From assembly GCA_003134995.1 (NCBI GenBank), contig PLDC01000022.1, positions 145,872 to 209,871 on the forward strand: a DNA stretch of 64,000 nt. The letters are read 5' to 3'. The notes below the pieces were generated by a model that ran no database searches, was not told where the DNA came from, and saw only the letters and a program-made list of their open reading frames with translations. The position numbers were made by a program, and so were the translations under genes. This stretch comes from Acidobacteriaceae bacterium. Lineage in GTDB: Bacteria; Acidobacteriota; Terriglobia; Terriglobales; Acidobacteriaceae. Of this stretch, positions 1 to 8,107 are shown piece after piece; the stretch's first letter is position 1; the number at the start of each line of letters is the position of its first letter.

Positions 1-1
1 G

Positions 2-145
2 ATTCTAACGGGGGATAACCAGTCGCAACACGATTTGCTGGGGGATGCCAGCGAGTTATTCAGCAACAAAGAAGCGGTAGAGCGAGCGGTGAACGCGAAA
101 AGCTTTCTGGAACTGGCAGCGGCGTTAAACGCGCCGGTGCAGTAG
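2..145 (+). CDS. C-terminal end of a truncated unknown protein
   Basis: An open frame enters from the left edge and ends at TAG 143-145, giving the last 47 residues of a protein. The tail is alpha-helical in character, with acidic and Ala/Leu-rich stretches such as LFSNKEAVERAV and FLELAAALNAPVQ. The other two plus-strand frames do not stay open across this stretch. I do not recognise the family, and the rest of the gene lies outside the window. Confidence 0.5.
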   Translation: MLTGDNQSQHDLLGDASELFSNKEAVERAVNAKSFLELAAALNAPVQ

Positions 146-198
146 GCGGGCGGGGGAGGGCTGAGGTTCCCGCCAACTGCACCGACTGGCTTGCGGAT

Positions 199-318
199 TC
201 AGGCTGAAACGCTGAGACCTCCGCTGGGGGAAGCGCCGCTCGGCGCACTGCGCCGGGTGTGAAAATACTGCTGGATTTGCTGGTTCAATGTGCTGCTGGA
301 AACGGCTGATGTCGACAT
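199..318 (-). CDS. Small Ser-rich ORF, possibly a truncated gene
   Basis: A 39-codon reading frame begins at ATG 316-318 behind a strong GAGGAG Shine-Dalgarno (complement of 325-330, 6 nt spacing). The N-terminus (MSTSAVSSSTLNQQIQQYF) resembles, from memory, short acidobacterial hypothetical proteins that continue much further, so this may be a remnant cut short by a frameshift. The C-terminal half is low-complexity Ser/Pro/Gly. The remainder of the gap 146-486 holds no convincing gene; it must also carry the promoter of the divergent PEP carboxylase. Confidence 0.3.
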   Translation of the reverse strand: MSTSAVSSSTLNQQIQQYFHTRRSAPSGASPSGGLSVSA

Positions 319-486
319 AGGTGTCTCCTCAGAAATCGGTGGATCTGACAAGGAACGTCTCTACGTTCTTGCCATCCAATGGCCATATCGGCTTAGGAAT
401 TGCAAACTTTAGGGTTCGCGGAAATTTCGCGCGAACCAATCGATAGGATTGCTTAGTTTCATCCTTCTTCTCCTTTATCATGTCTC

Positions 487-3303
487 ATGGACGAGACGCC
501 GTTGTGGGCGACGAACGATCAGCAGGCGCGGCTGTTAGAGCTTACCGCTGAGACCTCGGATTCTGCCAAAGAACTTCCTCTACGCCGCGACGTTCGTTCG
601 CTGGGAATTCTGCTGGGCTCCGTGCTGGTGGAGCAGTCTGGCGAACCGCTGCTGGACGCGGTCGAGCGACTGCGGCGATTGCTGATCCGGCATCGAGAGC
701 CGGCCAGCCCGCAGCCTGGCAATACGCAACAGGACACGGATGACGATAATCTAGATGACGATGATCTGATGGCGCAGGCGCGCGCGATTATCGCCCAGCT
801 TCCTGTCGAAGACGCCTACAAGATCACGAAGGCGTTCGCGATTTATTTCGAGCTGACGAATCTCGCGGAAACCAATCATCGCAAGCGCCGCCGGCGGGCT
901 GCGCGGCTGTATGAAGAGCATGTGCCTTTGCCCGGCTCTTTTCGCGGAACGCTGCTGCGATTAAGAACAGCGGGAGTCGACGCGCAGCAGGCGCTTGCAG
1001 CATTCAAGAAAATTGAAGTCACGCCGGTCTTTACCGCGCACCCTACCGAGGTTGCGCGCAGAACCGTGCTCAGCAAGCGGCGAAATATTGCCCGCTTTCT
1101 CGAGGACCTTGATCGTCTGCCTCTGTCGAGCGCCGATGCCGGCGAGTTGGAACGGCAGATCGGCGCCGAGATTACCGCTCTCTGGCAGACCGATGAAGTG
1201 CGGCTCATCAAGCCCAGCGTGACCGACGAGATTCGCATGGGCCTCGATCCCTATCCGATGACGCTGTTTGATACTCTGCCCAAAATTTATGCCGAGATGG
1301 CCGACTCTTTTCGGGAGGTCTATGGCCTTGAACTGGGCGAGCGGGAATTGCCTGGCGTACTTTCTTTTGGCTCGTGGGTTGGCGGCGATCGCGATGGCAA
1401 TCCATTTGTGACCGCGGCATGCACTCGCGACGCTCTGCAAATGGCCCGCAATGTGATCATCGACCACTACCTTGGTCAGATCTCGAAGGCCGCGGGCCTT
1501 CTCAGTTCTTCGACGCGGCAGGCGGGCACATCGGCGGCATTGCGCGAACGGCTGAAAGAGTATGAAGCGCGGTTGTCCTCAGGGCGCGTGCGGAGGATTT
1601 CCCAAGCTGAAAGTTATCGTTTGTTTTTGGAGTTAGTCGAGATACGCCTGCGGGCCTCGAGAAAAGTTCCGCCGGCATTTCCCGCTTATAAAGACTGCGC
1701 TGAATTTGCCGCCGACATCGAATTGATCAGAGATAGTCTCGGCGAAAATCAGGGAGGCCGGCTGGCTGAGCTTGCGATCGATCCGTTATTGCGCGCCGTG
1801 CAAACTTTTGGATTTCACCTTCACACTCTCGATATTCGCCAGCATGCGTCCGTTCTTTCGGAGGCCCTCGCTGAATTGACGGCGGCTGCGGGAAGTCCTG
1901 GGGCATCTTTGGGACCGGCGGGTTCTCAAGGTTTTTCTGAGGCATCACGCGAAATCATGAATACCTTTCAGAGCCTGGCGCAGCTAAAACAAAATTATCC
2001 TCCGGGAGCGGTGCGTACATTTATCGTCAGCAATACGCAAAACGAGCAGGACATTTTTAATGTGGTTCGCCTGGCCGCGATTTGCGGACTCCACGTTCGC
2101 GGTAATGGAGATGATCCTGGTGTGATGCCCGTCCCGTTATTCGAGTCGATTGAAGCTTTGCGTTCTTCGGCGGACGTAATGCGGCGCATTTGGAAGTCGC
2201 CGGAGTATGCTCCGTTGCTCGATTCCTGGGGACGCTCGCAGGAAGCCATGCTCGGATATTCGGATTCCAACAAAGACGGCGGAATGCTCACAAGCACGTG
2301 GGAATTGCACAAAGCTCATCGCGCGTTGCATCAGGCGGCACGCGAATGCGGCGTGAACCTGCGACTGTTTCACGGGCGCGGCGGCACTGTGGGACGCGGA
2401 GGCGGACCGACGCACGCGGCGATTCTGGCGCAGCCCGCGGGAGATTTCTCAGGCCAGATTCGAATTACGGAGCAAGGCGAAGTGCTCAACTGGAAATATT
2501 CCGATCCGGTTCTTGCGGAGTGGAATCTGGAATTGATGATCGCTGCTTCGCTCGAGGCGCTGACCCGGCCGGACGCTCAGCTCGCGAATGAAACTTCGCG
2601 GTGGGATGACGTGATGGAAAGCATGTCGCGAAAAGCGTTCGCTTACTACCGAAAGAATATTGCCGAGAATCCGGATGTGCTGCTTTATTTTGAGCAGGCC
2701 ACGCCGATTCACGAATTGGATAACATGCAGATCGGGTCGCGTCCGGCGAGGCGCGGCGCGAGCCGGCGGCTCGAAGATCTGCGCGCAATTCCGTGGGTGT
2801 TCGGATGGATGCAGAGCCGGCACGCCGTTCCCGCATGGTTTGGCGTGGGTTATGCGCTCGAGGAATTTATGGCAGAGGCTTCGGGAAACACAGCGCGTCT
2901 GCGCGAGATGATGGCGGAGGTTCCGCTGTTTTCTGAACTGGTGCGCAACGTCGAACTGGCTATGGCGAAAGCCGACTTCACGATCGCAAGACTTTACGCA
3001 GAGCTAGTCGAAGATGTTGGCGTGCGCAACCGCGTCTTCGCTTTGCTGGAAGAGGAATTTCTGCGCACGCGACGGGCCTTGCTTTCGATAACGGATCAAA
3101 AAGAATTGCTCGAAGCGAACCCAGTGTTATTCCGGTCGATTCGCTTGCGTAATCCTTACGTGGACCCGATGAGCCTGGTGCAGGTTGACCTGCTGCGCCG
3201 CAAACGCGCGGGCGACAATACGGACGGTCTCAACTTTGCCTTGAATTATGCCTTGGGTGGAACCATCAACGGAATCGCCGCCGGACTGCACAATACGGGC
3301 TAG
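487..3303 (+). CDS. ppc: Phosphoenolpyruvate carboxylase
   Basis: Carboxylates PEP with bicarbonate to oxaloacetate, an anaplerotic feed of the TCA cycle in the cytosol. The 938-residue length is in the usual range for bacterial PEPC. The catalytic motifs are present: TAHPTE near residue 180 with the active-site His, GYSDSNKDGG near 590, and FHGRGGTVGRGGGPTH near 628. The protein ends in the conserved NTG carboxyl terminus. The ATG at 487 has no clear Shine-Dalgarno and follows a pyrimidine-rich stretch. The acidic, Gln-rich insert around residues 75-95 (DTDDDNLDDDD) is probably a variable loop. The gene converges on the glucan phosphorylase, with only about 77 bp between stops. Confidence 0.96.
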   Translation: MDETPLWATNDQQARLLELTAETSDSAKELPLRRDVRSLGILLGSVLVEQSGEPLLDAVERLRRLLIRHREPASPQPGNTQQDTDDDNLDDDDLMAQARAIIAQLPVEDAYKITKAFAIYFELTNLAETNHRKRRRRAARLYEEHVPLPGSFRGTLLRLRTAGVDAQQALAAFKKIEVTPVFTAHPTEVARRTVLSKRRNIARFLEDLDRLPLSSADAGELERQIGAEITALWQTDEVRLIKPSVTDEIRMGLDPYPMTLFDTLPKIYAEMADSFREVYGLELGERELPGVLSFGSWVGGDRDGNPFVTAACTRDALQMARNVIIDHYLGQISKAAGLLSSSTRQAGTSAALRERLKEYEARLSSGRVRRISQAESYRLFLELVEIRLRASRKVPPAFPAYKDCAEFAADIELIRDSLGENQGGRLAELAIDPLLRAVQTFGFHLHTLDIRQHASVLSEALAELTAAAGSPGASLGPAGSQGFSEASREIMNTFQSLAQLKQNYPPGAVRTFIVSNTQNEQDIFNVVRLAAICGLHVRGNGDDPGVMPVPLFESIEALRSSADVMRRIWKSPEYAPLLDSWGRSQEAMLGYSDSNKDGGMLTSTWELHKAHRALHQAARECGVNLRLFHGRGGTVGRGGGPTHAAILAQPAGDFSGQIRITEQGEVLNWKYSDPVLAEWNLELMIAASLEALTRPDAQLANETSRWDDVMESMSRKAFAYYRKNIAENPDVLLYFEQATPIHELDNMQIGSRPARRGASRRLEDLRAIPWVFGWMQSRHAVPAWFGVGYALEEFMAEASGNTARLREMMAEVPLFSELVRNVELAMAKADFTIARLYAELVEDVGVRNRVFALLEEEFLRTRRALLSITDQKELLEANPVLFRSIRLRNPYVDPMSLVQVDLLRRKRAGDNTDGLNFALNYALGGTINGIAAGLHNTG

Positions 3304-3380
3304 CTTATTTTGAGACGCGCGATTGATGGGGAGCGCTTCTCATCGAGCAAGCTCGCCGTGCGAATCTCATCACGCAAACG

Positions 3381-6158
3381 TCACCAGGCAAATCTGGTCT
3401 CACTCGACGTGCCACCGGCCGCCGGAATATAGCATTTAGTCGTGTAATCCATCACCATGCGATCGGCATTGAAGCGCCAGCCGAGCGTGCGGATGGTTCG
3501 CTTCATGCGTTGGATCCAGCCGCGCGGCAGGCCATCACGATCGCGCTGGTAGAACAATGGAATCACCTCTTCGCGGAGGGTGCGGTGCAAATCCTCTCCA
3601 TCGCGCGTGTCGTGGACGCTCATGCTGGAGTGCGTTCTGCCCGTGCCGATAGAAAAACCGTTCATACCGTCATAGGCCTCAGCCCACCAGCCATCAAGAA
3701 CGGAAAGATTGAGTCCGCCATTCAAAACTACTTTTTGCCCGCTCGTACCCGACGCCTCGAGCGGACGCCGCGGGTTGTTCAGCCAGACATCCACTCCCTG
3801 CACTAAATGTCGCCCGACATTGATGTCATAGTCTTCGACGAAGACAAACTTGTCGCCGAATTGCGTATTGCGCATCAACTCTGCGATCTGCTGCAAGACG
3901 CGTTTTCCCGGCTCGTCGTTGGGGTGGGCTTTGCCGGCAAAAACAAACTGCACCGGCCGTTTCGGATCGTTCACCATGGAAGCCAGGCTCTCGATGTCAG
4001 TCAAAATCAGGTTGGCCCGCTTGTAAGTGGCGAAGCGGCGGGCAAAGCCGATAGTCAGTGCATCCGGACTCAGAACCTTGCCGAGTCTCTGCAAAGCCTC
4101 TCGCGATTCGAAGCGGCGCTCGGCTTGTTCTACCGCGCGGCGACGCACAAATTCCAGAAGCTGCGATTTCAGGCTGAGGTGCGTCTCCCAGAGTTCGCCG
4201 TCGTCAACGTTCTCAATGCCTTCCCAGGTGCGGGCTTCGCTGCTCTTCTGGTGCCAATTTGCGCCGAGATGGCGGTCATAGAGGCGAAACATCTGCGGAG
4301 CGAGCCACGACGGAACATGAACTCCGTTGGTGATGTGCCCGATGGGAACTTCATCTTCCGGCTTGCCGGGACAAAGGCCAGTCCACATGGCGCGGGATAC
4401 TTCTCCGTGCAACGCGGAAACGGCGTTGGCGCGGCGCGAAAGCCGGAGGCCGAGAACGGTCATGCAAAATGTTTCCTGCTGGTTGCTCGGCACCTCGCGC
4501 CCCAGACCCATCAGCGTTTCCTGGGAGATGCCCAGCTTTTCGCGGAGCGGTCCCAGATGCTCTTCCATCAGCGCGGCATCAAAACGGTCGTGACCGGCAG
4601 GCACAGGAGTGTGTGTGGTAAAAATCACTTCCCGCGACACGCGCGGTATCGCGCCATCGAATGCAATCCCCTCATCCTGCATGCGAGAGCGTACGGCTTC
4701 GAGCAGAGCAAATGCACTGTGTCCTTCGTTGAGATGAAGAACGCCGGGCGTAATGCCCATGGCAGTGAGAGCGCGGAAACCTCCAACGCCGAGCAACAGT
4801 TCCTGCCGGATTCGGGTGCGACCGTCGCCGCCATAGAGCCGCGAGGTCAGCTCGCGGTCGTCCGGCGCGTTGCCTTCGACATCGGAATCGAGAAGGAACA
4901 GATCGCAGCGCCCCACTTTCACGCGCCACACTTTGGCATGAATAGGACCGCTGCGGGTTTCGATCTGCACCATGACCGGACGGCCGTTCTTGCCAATCGC
5001 AGTCTGCAAAGGCAGTTGCGTGACGTCGGTCTCAAGATAGTCTTCGCGCTGCCAGCCGCTGAGATCCAGATGCTGGCGGAAATATCCTTGCCCGTAAAAC
5101 AAGCCGATGCCCACCAGCGGAATCGCGAGATCAGACGCGCTCTTTATATGGTCGCCCGAAAGCACACCGAGGCCGCCGGAATAAACCGGGAGCGATTCGT
5201 GTATGCCAAACTCCGCGGAGAAATAAGCCACGGGCAACGGCCGCAAGACGCCGGCGTGCCTTGTGCCCCAGGTGCGGTCGGCCTGCAAATATTCCTGCAA
5301 GCGGCGATAGGCGTAGTTAATGCGGCTGTGCAGCACCAGTTCGGCGGCGCGGCTTTCGAGCTTTGCCAGCGGAAACTCCGCCAGCAGCGCAACTGGATTC
5401 TGATTTAGCTCTCTCCAGCGTACAGGGTCAAGATCGCGAAACAGGCTGACGGCATCGTGATCCCAACTCCACCAGAGGTTGCGAGCCAGCGCCCACAGGC
5501 GCTCCTGCGCGGGAGCGATGAAGCGATCCAAAGTGCGCGCTTCGCTTACCACGGGCGCGACCTGGGCCGCTGCCTGGGTCAGCATCTGAATTTCATCTTC
5601 GCGAAAAACCCGCGGCTCGATTGTCTGGACGACCAAAACTCCTTGCAGAACGCCGCGATCGATGAGAGGCACGCCGAGGAACGACTGATAAGTCTCTTCT
5701 CCGGCTTCGCGGAAGTACTTGAATCGCGGATGCCTTTGCGCCAACTCCACGGCAACAGGACGCACCTCTTCAGCGACCAGGCCGGTCAATCCTTCATTGA
5801 TCGCCATTCGCAGGCTGCCGATACACTCGCGCTGAAGGCCGACGGTTGCAGCCAGCACCAGATTGGCGCGATCCGGTTCAAGCAGATAGGCGGAACAAAC
5901 TTCGGTCTGAAATCGCTTGGCAATCAAGTCGACCACGTTCATCAGAGTCTCGGCGGGCGGGCCTTCCTCAGCCGCAAGGTTGGCGATATCGTCCAGATCG
6001 AGAACGTGCGTGACCTCGCGCACGCTACCCGTCACGTTCAACTCTTGAATTTCGTCGTGTTTTTCTTCCACTCCCGAGCTCTCTGGTTCCATTGGATTCG
6101 GACCTTTATATTCAGACAGACCTTGCGCTTTCATGGCCAAAGCACACCCCATCTGCAT
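3381..6158 (-). CDS. glgP: Alpha-glucan (glycogen) phosphorylase with N-terminal GAF domain
   Basis: A GT35 phosphorylase that releases glucose-1-phosphate from alpha-1,4-glucans. The C-terminal ~700 residues carry the DUF3417-type phosphorylase start (LWALARNLWWSWDHDA), HLNEGHSAF, and the pyridoxal-phosphate lysine region EASGTSGQKVVLNGG. Residues about 45-205 form a GAF domain (LMNVVDLIAKRF, LLEPDRANLVLAATVG, FLGVPLIDRG), a fold usually used for small-molecule or redox sensing and not part of ordinary GlgP. The total of 925 residues exceeds the usual ~850 by about the size of the GAF domain. The start is uncertain: ATGs at 6158, 6134 and 6092 are in frame, and 6092 has AAAGG about 10 nt upstream. 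The large plus-strand reading frames here are antisense shadows. Confidence 0.93.
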   Translation of the reverse strand: MQMGCALAMKAQGLSEYKGPNPMEPESSGVEEKHDEIQELNVTGSVREVTHVLDLDDIANLAAEEGPPAETLMNVVDLIAKRFQTEVCSAYLLEPDRANLVLAATVGLQRECIGSLRMAINEGLTGLVAEEVRPVAVELAQRHPRFKYFREAGEETYQSFLGVPLIDRGVLQGVLVVQTIEPRVFREDEIQMLTQAAAQVAPVVSEARTLDRFIAPAQERLWALARNLWWSWDHDAVSLFRDLDPVRWRELNQNPVALLAEFPLAKLESRAAELVLHSRINYAYRRLQEYLQADRTWGTRHAGVLRPLPVAYFSAEFGIHESLPVYSGGLGVLSGDHIKSASDLAIPLVGIGLFYGQGYFRQHLDLSGWQREDYLETDVTQLPLQTAIGKNGRPVMVQIETRSGPIHAKVWRVKVGRCDLFLLDSDVEGNAPDDRELTSRLYGGDGRTRIRQELLLGVGGFRALTAMGITPGVLHLNEGHSAFALLEAVRSRMQDEGIAFDGAIPRVSREVIFTTHTPVPAGHDRFDAALMEEHLGPLREKLGISQETLMGLGREVPSNQQETFCMTVLGLRLSRRANAVSALHGEVSRAMWTGLCPGKPEDEVPIGHITNGVHVPSWLAPQMFRLYDRHLGANWHQKSSEARTWEGIENVDDGELWETHLSLKSQLLEFVRRRAVEQAERRFESREALQRLGKVLSPDALTIGFARRFATYKRANLILTDIESLASMVNDPKRPVQFVFAGKAHPNDEPGKRVLQQIAELMRNTQFGDKFVFVEDYDINVGRHLVQGVDVWLNNPRRPLEASGTSGQKVVLNGGLNLSVLDGWWAEAYDGMNGFSIGTGRTHSSMSVHDTRDGEDLHRTLREEVIPLFYQRDRDGLPRGWIQRMKRTIRTLGWRFNADRMVMDYTTKCYIPAAGGTSSETRFAW

Positions 6159-6356
6159 CGTGGGGCCTATTCGTGCTGCTTCCCTATCCTATAGGCAACT
6201 GCGGGCGCAAACACCTTCGGTTCAATCGAAAGTAATTATAGAGGCAATGCGGATTTACCAAGTCTGAAAGCGGCAGGGTTCTCCTTGCAAGTTGTTGTTT
6301 CTAATACGAGAACCGAATACATCGGGCACACTTGACGAAGTAAATGAAGAAAACCC

Positions 6357-6385
6357 TTGACATAATCATAGTGTTATAGTTAACT
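6357..6385 (+). promoter_or_regulatory. Promoter of the DUF1579-GntR-ABC operon
   Basis: A perfect TTGACA lies at 6357-6362. A 17-bp spacer places a -10-like TTAACT at 6380-6385, about 100 bp before the first start codon (6486). The rest of the 6159-6485 gap holds only the leader of the divergent phosphorylase and no gene. Confidence 0.5.
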
Positions 6386-6391
6386 ACAACA
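6372..6391. promoter_or_regulatory. 20-bp palindromic operator over the -10 region
   Basis: The sequence TGTTATAGTTAACTACAACA is an inverted repeat with 9 of 10 base pairs matched. It overlaps the spacer and presumed -10 hexamer, so a bound protein would block transcription. The natural candidate is the GntR/YtrA-type regulator encoded in the same operon (7703-8107), since members of that group commonly repress their own ABC-transporter operon. The assignment to this regulator is inference from position. Confidence 0.6.
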
Positions 6392-6485
6392 GTAGATGAC
6401 AAGGATTCAAGTCCGCCGGATCGCTCCGATGCTGACCAGCCGACAAGACCTGAATCGAGATTCAAAACCTTCGAGGAGAATGATT

Positions 6486-7004
6486 ATGAAATCCCATCGC
6501 TTTATGTTGTTCGCTGTTCTGCTGTCGCTGTCCAGTGTGGCTTTTGGGCAGTCTGACGCGCAAAAATCCTTTGACCAATTAAAGACTCTGGCGGGTTCGT
6601 GGGAAGGCCACGTCACAACCACGCCGGCGCATCCTGAGTTGGACGGCAAGCTCACGCATGCCTCGCTGCGCGTGACCTCCATGGGTAATGCAATCGTGCA
6701 TGAGATGACGGGCGAAGGAAGACCTGACGATCCCATCACCATGCTTTATCTGGACGACAACCGCCTGCTTCTCACGCACTATTGCGATGCCGGAAATCGG
6801 CCGCGCATGACGGGCAAGACGTCCCCAGACGGAAAAACAGTGGAGTTCGATTTTCTCGACGTCGCCGGCAGCACCCAGTACGGGCACATGGATCATGCGA
6901 TCTTTACCGTGATTGACGCGAATCATCACACCGAAGACTGGACCTACATGGAGCCTGGGGACAAGCCAGTGCATGCGCACATCGAACTGACGCGCACCAA
7001 GTGA
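6486..7004 (+). CDS. Secreted DUF1579-like / lipocalin-like protein, copy 1
   Basis: A 172-residue exported protein with signal peptide MKSHRFMLFAVLLSLSSVAFGQ. The mature part starts SDAQKSFDQLKTLAGSWEG and carries predicted beta-strand segments (LLLTHYCDAGNRPRM, VEFDFLDVAGS), like DUF1579/lipocalin-type barrels. No enzymatic residues are evident and the ligand is unknown. The ATG at 6486 is chosen because GAGGAG at 6473-6478 sits at proper distance and a signal peptide follows; the upstream ATG at 6396 has no such support. It is first in the operon and closely related to the next gene, so the pair arose by tandem duplication. Confidence 0.8.
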   Translation: MKSHRFMLFAVLLSLSSVAFGQSDAQKSFDQLKTLAGSWEGHVTTTPAHPELDGKLTHASLRVTSMGNAIVHEMTGEGRPDDPITMLYLDDNRLLLTHYCDAGNRPRMTGKTSPDGKTVEFDFLDVAGSTQYGHMDHAIFTVIDANHHTEDWTYMEPGDKPVHAHIELTRTK

Positions 7005-7027
7005 CGCTGCCAAATTTCCGCAACCGC

Positions 7028-7068
7028 ATTGCAACAGAAAGAATTGCAACAGAAAGAATTGCAACAGA
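7028..7068 (+). repeat. 15-bp tandem repeat, 2.7 copies
   Basis: The unit ATTGCAACAGAAAGA occurs at 7028-7042 and 7043-7057, with a partial third copy to 7068. It lies in the short gap between the two paralogous secreted proteins, just upstream of the AGAGGAG ribosome binding site of the second. It could alter leader length or structure between strains. Confidence 0.8.
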
Positions 7069-7086
7069 CAGAGAGGAGAACATCAA

Positions 7087-7590
7087 ATGAAATCACGCAT
7101 CGCACTTTTCGTTCTATTCGTTCTGGTCGCCGCCACCGCTTTCGCCCAGGACGCCACCGTAACTCAGTCTGACGCGCAAAAGTCCTTTGAAAAGCTGAAA
7201 GCTCTGGCGGGTACCTGGGAGGGCAGCTTTGAAGGCCACCGCTTGGATGTCACGCTTCGCACCACCTCCATGGGTAATGCGATCATGCATGAGATGAAGG
7301 GGGAGGGCCCCCAGGATCCCATCACCATGATTAATCTGGACGCCGATCGCTTGCTCTTAACCCATTATTGTGACGCAGGAAACCGGCCCCGGATGGTGGG
7401 CAAGATTTCGCCAGACGGGAAGACGCTGGAGTTCGAGTTTCTCGACGTCGCCGGTAGCACGCAGAACGGACACATGCAACACGTCACGTTCACCTTCATC
7501 GATCCGGACCATCACACGGAAAAATGGGAGTTCGCGATGGCGGATGGCAAATCAATGGGTGGAGTGCTCGATCTGAAGCGCACGAAGTGA
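7087..7590 (+). CDS. Secreted DUF1579-like / lipocalin-like protein, copy 2
   Basis: A 167-residue exported paralogue of the preceding gene. The signal peptide is MKSRIALFVLFVLVAATAFAQ. The mature protein shares SDAQKSFxxLKxLAGxWEG, TSMGNAIxHEM, LLLTHYCDAGNRPRM and FLDVAGSTQxGHM with copy 1, but lacks copy 1's short insertion after the WEG motif. AGAGGAG precedes the ATG. Co-transcription with a GntR regulator and an ABC exporter suggests an envelope or stress role, but the function is unknown. Confidence 0.8.
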   Translation: MKSRIALFVLFVLVAATAFAQDATVTQSDAQKSFEKLKALAGTWEGSFEGHRLDVTLRTTSMGNAIMHEMKGEGPQDPITMINLDADRLLLTHYCDAGNRPRMVGKISPDGKTLEFEFLDVAGSTQNGHMQHVTFTFIDPDHHTEKWEFAMADGKSMGGVLDLKRTK

Positions 7591-7620
7591 CGCCGTTTTG
7601 CGGGCGTCTGAGCCCGCTGG

Positions 7621-7662
7621 CGTCATCCTGAGGAGGGCGTCAGCCCGACGAAGGATCTCCGG
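7621..7662. repeat. Dispersed GTCATCCTGAG...ACGAAGGATCT intergenic repeat
   Basis: A gap sequence starting GTCATCCTGAGGAGGGCGTC and ending GACGAAGGATCTCCGG matches the layout of the repeat at 19870-19930 (GTCATTCCGAGCGGAGC...GTCGAGGAACCTGC). Both begin GTCATYCYGAG and end with a CGARGGAwCYT-like core. Such short repeats are, from memory, common between genes in acidobacterial genomes. Confidence 0.45.
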
Positions 7663-7702
7663 GCTACAAGAGCGTCGGTGATGAGAGCAACGGGAAAACC
7701 TT

Positions 7703-8107
7703 ATGGACCGTGAGTGGAACGACAGTCAGCCGATTTATCGACAGATTCGCGACCGAGTAGTCGCGATGATCCTCGACGGCCTGCTCAAGGAGGGCGATCC
7801 GCTGCCTTCGGTGCGCAATGTCGCGGCCGAGTATCGGGTCAATCCGCTCACGGTTCTGAAAAGCTATCAGCAACTGGTCGACGAGCAGTTGGTCGAGAGC
7901 AAACGAGGTCGAGGCATGTTCATCAATGTGGGCGCGCGCAATCTGCTGCTGCAAGGCGAACGCCAGAAATTTCTTGCGGAGGAATGGCCAAGGGTCCACG
8001 CAACCATTCAACGGCTTGGACTGAGAACGGAAGAGCTGCTGAATGGTTCTTCCGGCCTTTCTGTGGAGTCGTCGAACTCTAAGAAAAAAGAGGAACCGAA
8101 GTCATGA
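7703..8107 (+). CDS. GntR-family (YtrA-type) transcriptional regulator
   Basis: A 134-residue regulator. The N-terminal winged helix (residues ~10-78: PIYRQIRDRVVAMILDG, LPSVRNVAAEYRVNPLTVLKSY) is typical of GntR. Only ~50 residues follow, too short for a FadR or HutC effector domain, so it fits the YtrA subgroup. It overlaps the downstream ABC ATPase by 4 nt (ATGA), the usual partnership. It is the likely repressor acting at the palindrome at 6372-6391. Confidence 0.88.
   Translation: MDREWNDSQPIYRQIRDRVVAMILDGLLKEGDPLPSVRNVAAEYRVNPLTVLKSYQQLVDEQLVESKRGRGMFINVGARNLLLQGERQKFLAEEWPRVHATIQRLGLRTEELLNGSSGLSVESSNSKKKEEPKS

Noticed and set aside
3807..5408. A 533-codon plus-strand frame inside the glucan phosphorylase
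   Set aside because: It is exactly antisense to a well-conserved enzyme, its translation has no domain or signal, and the high GC explains long shadow frames.
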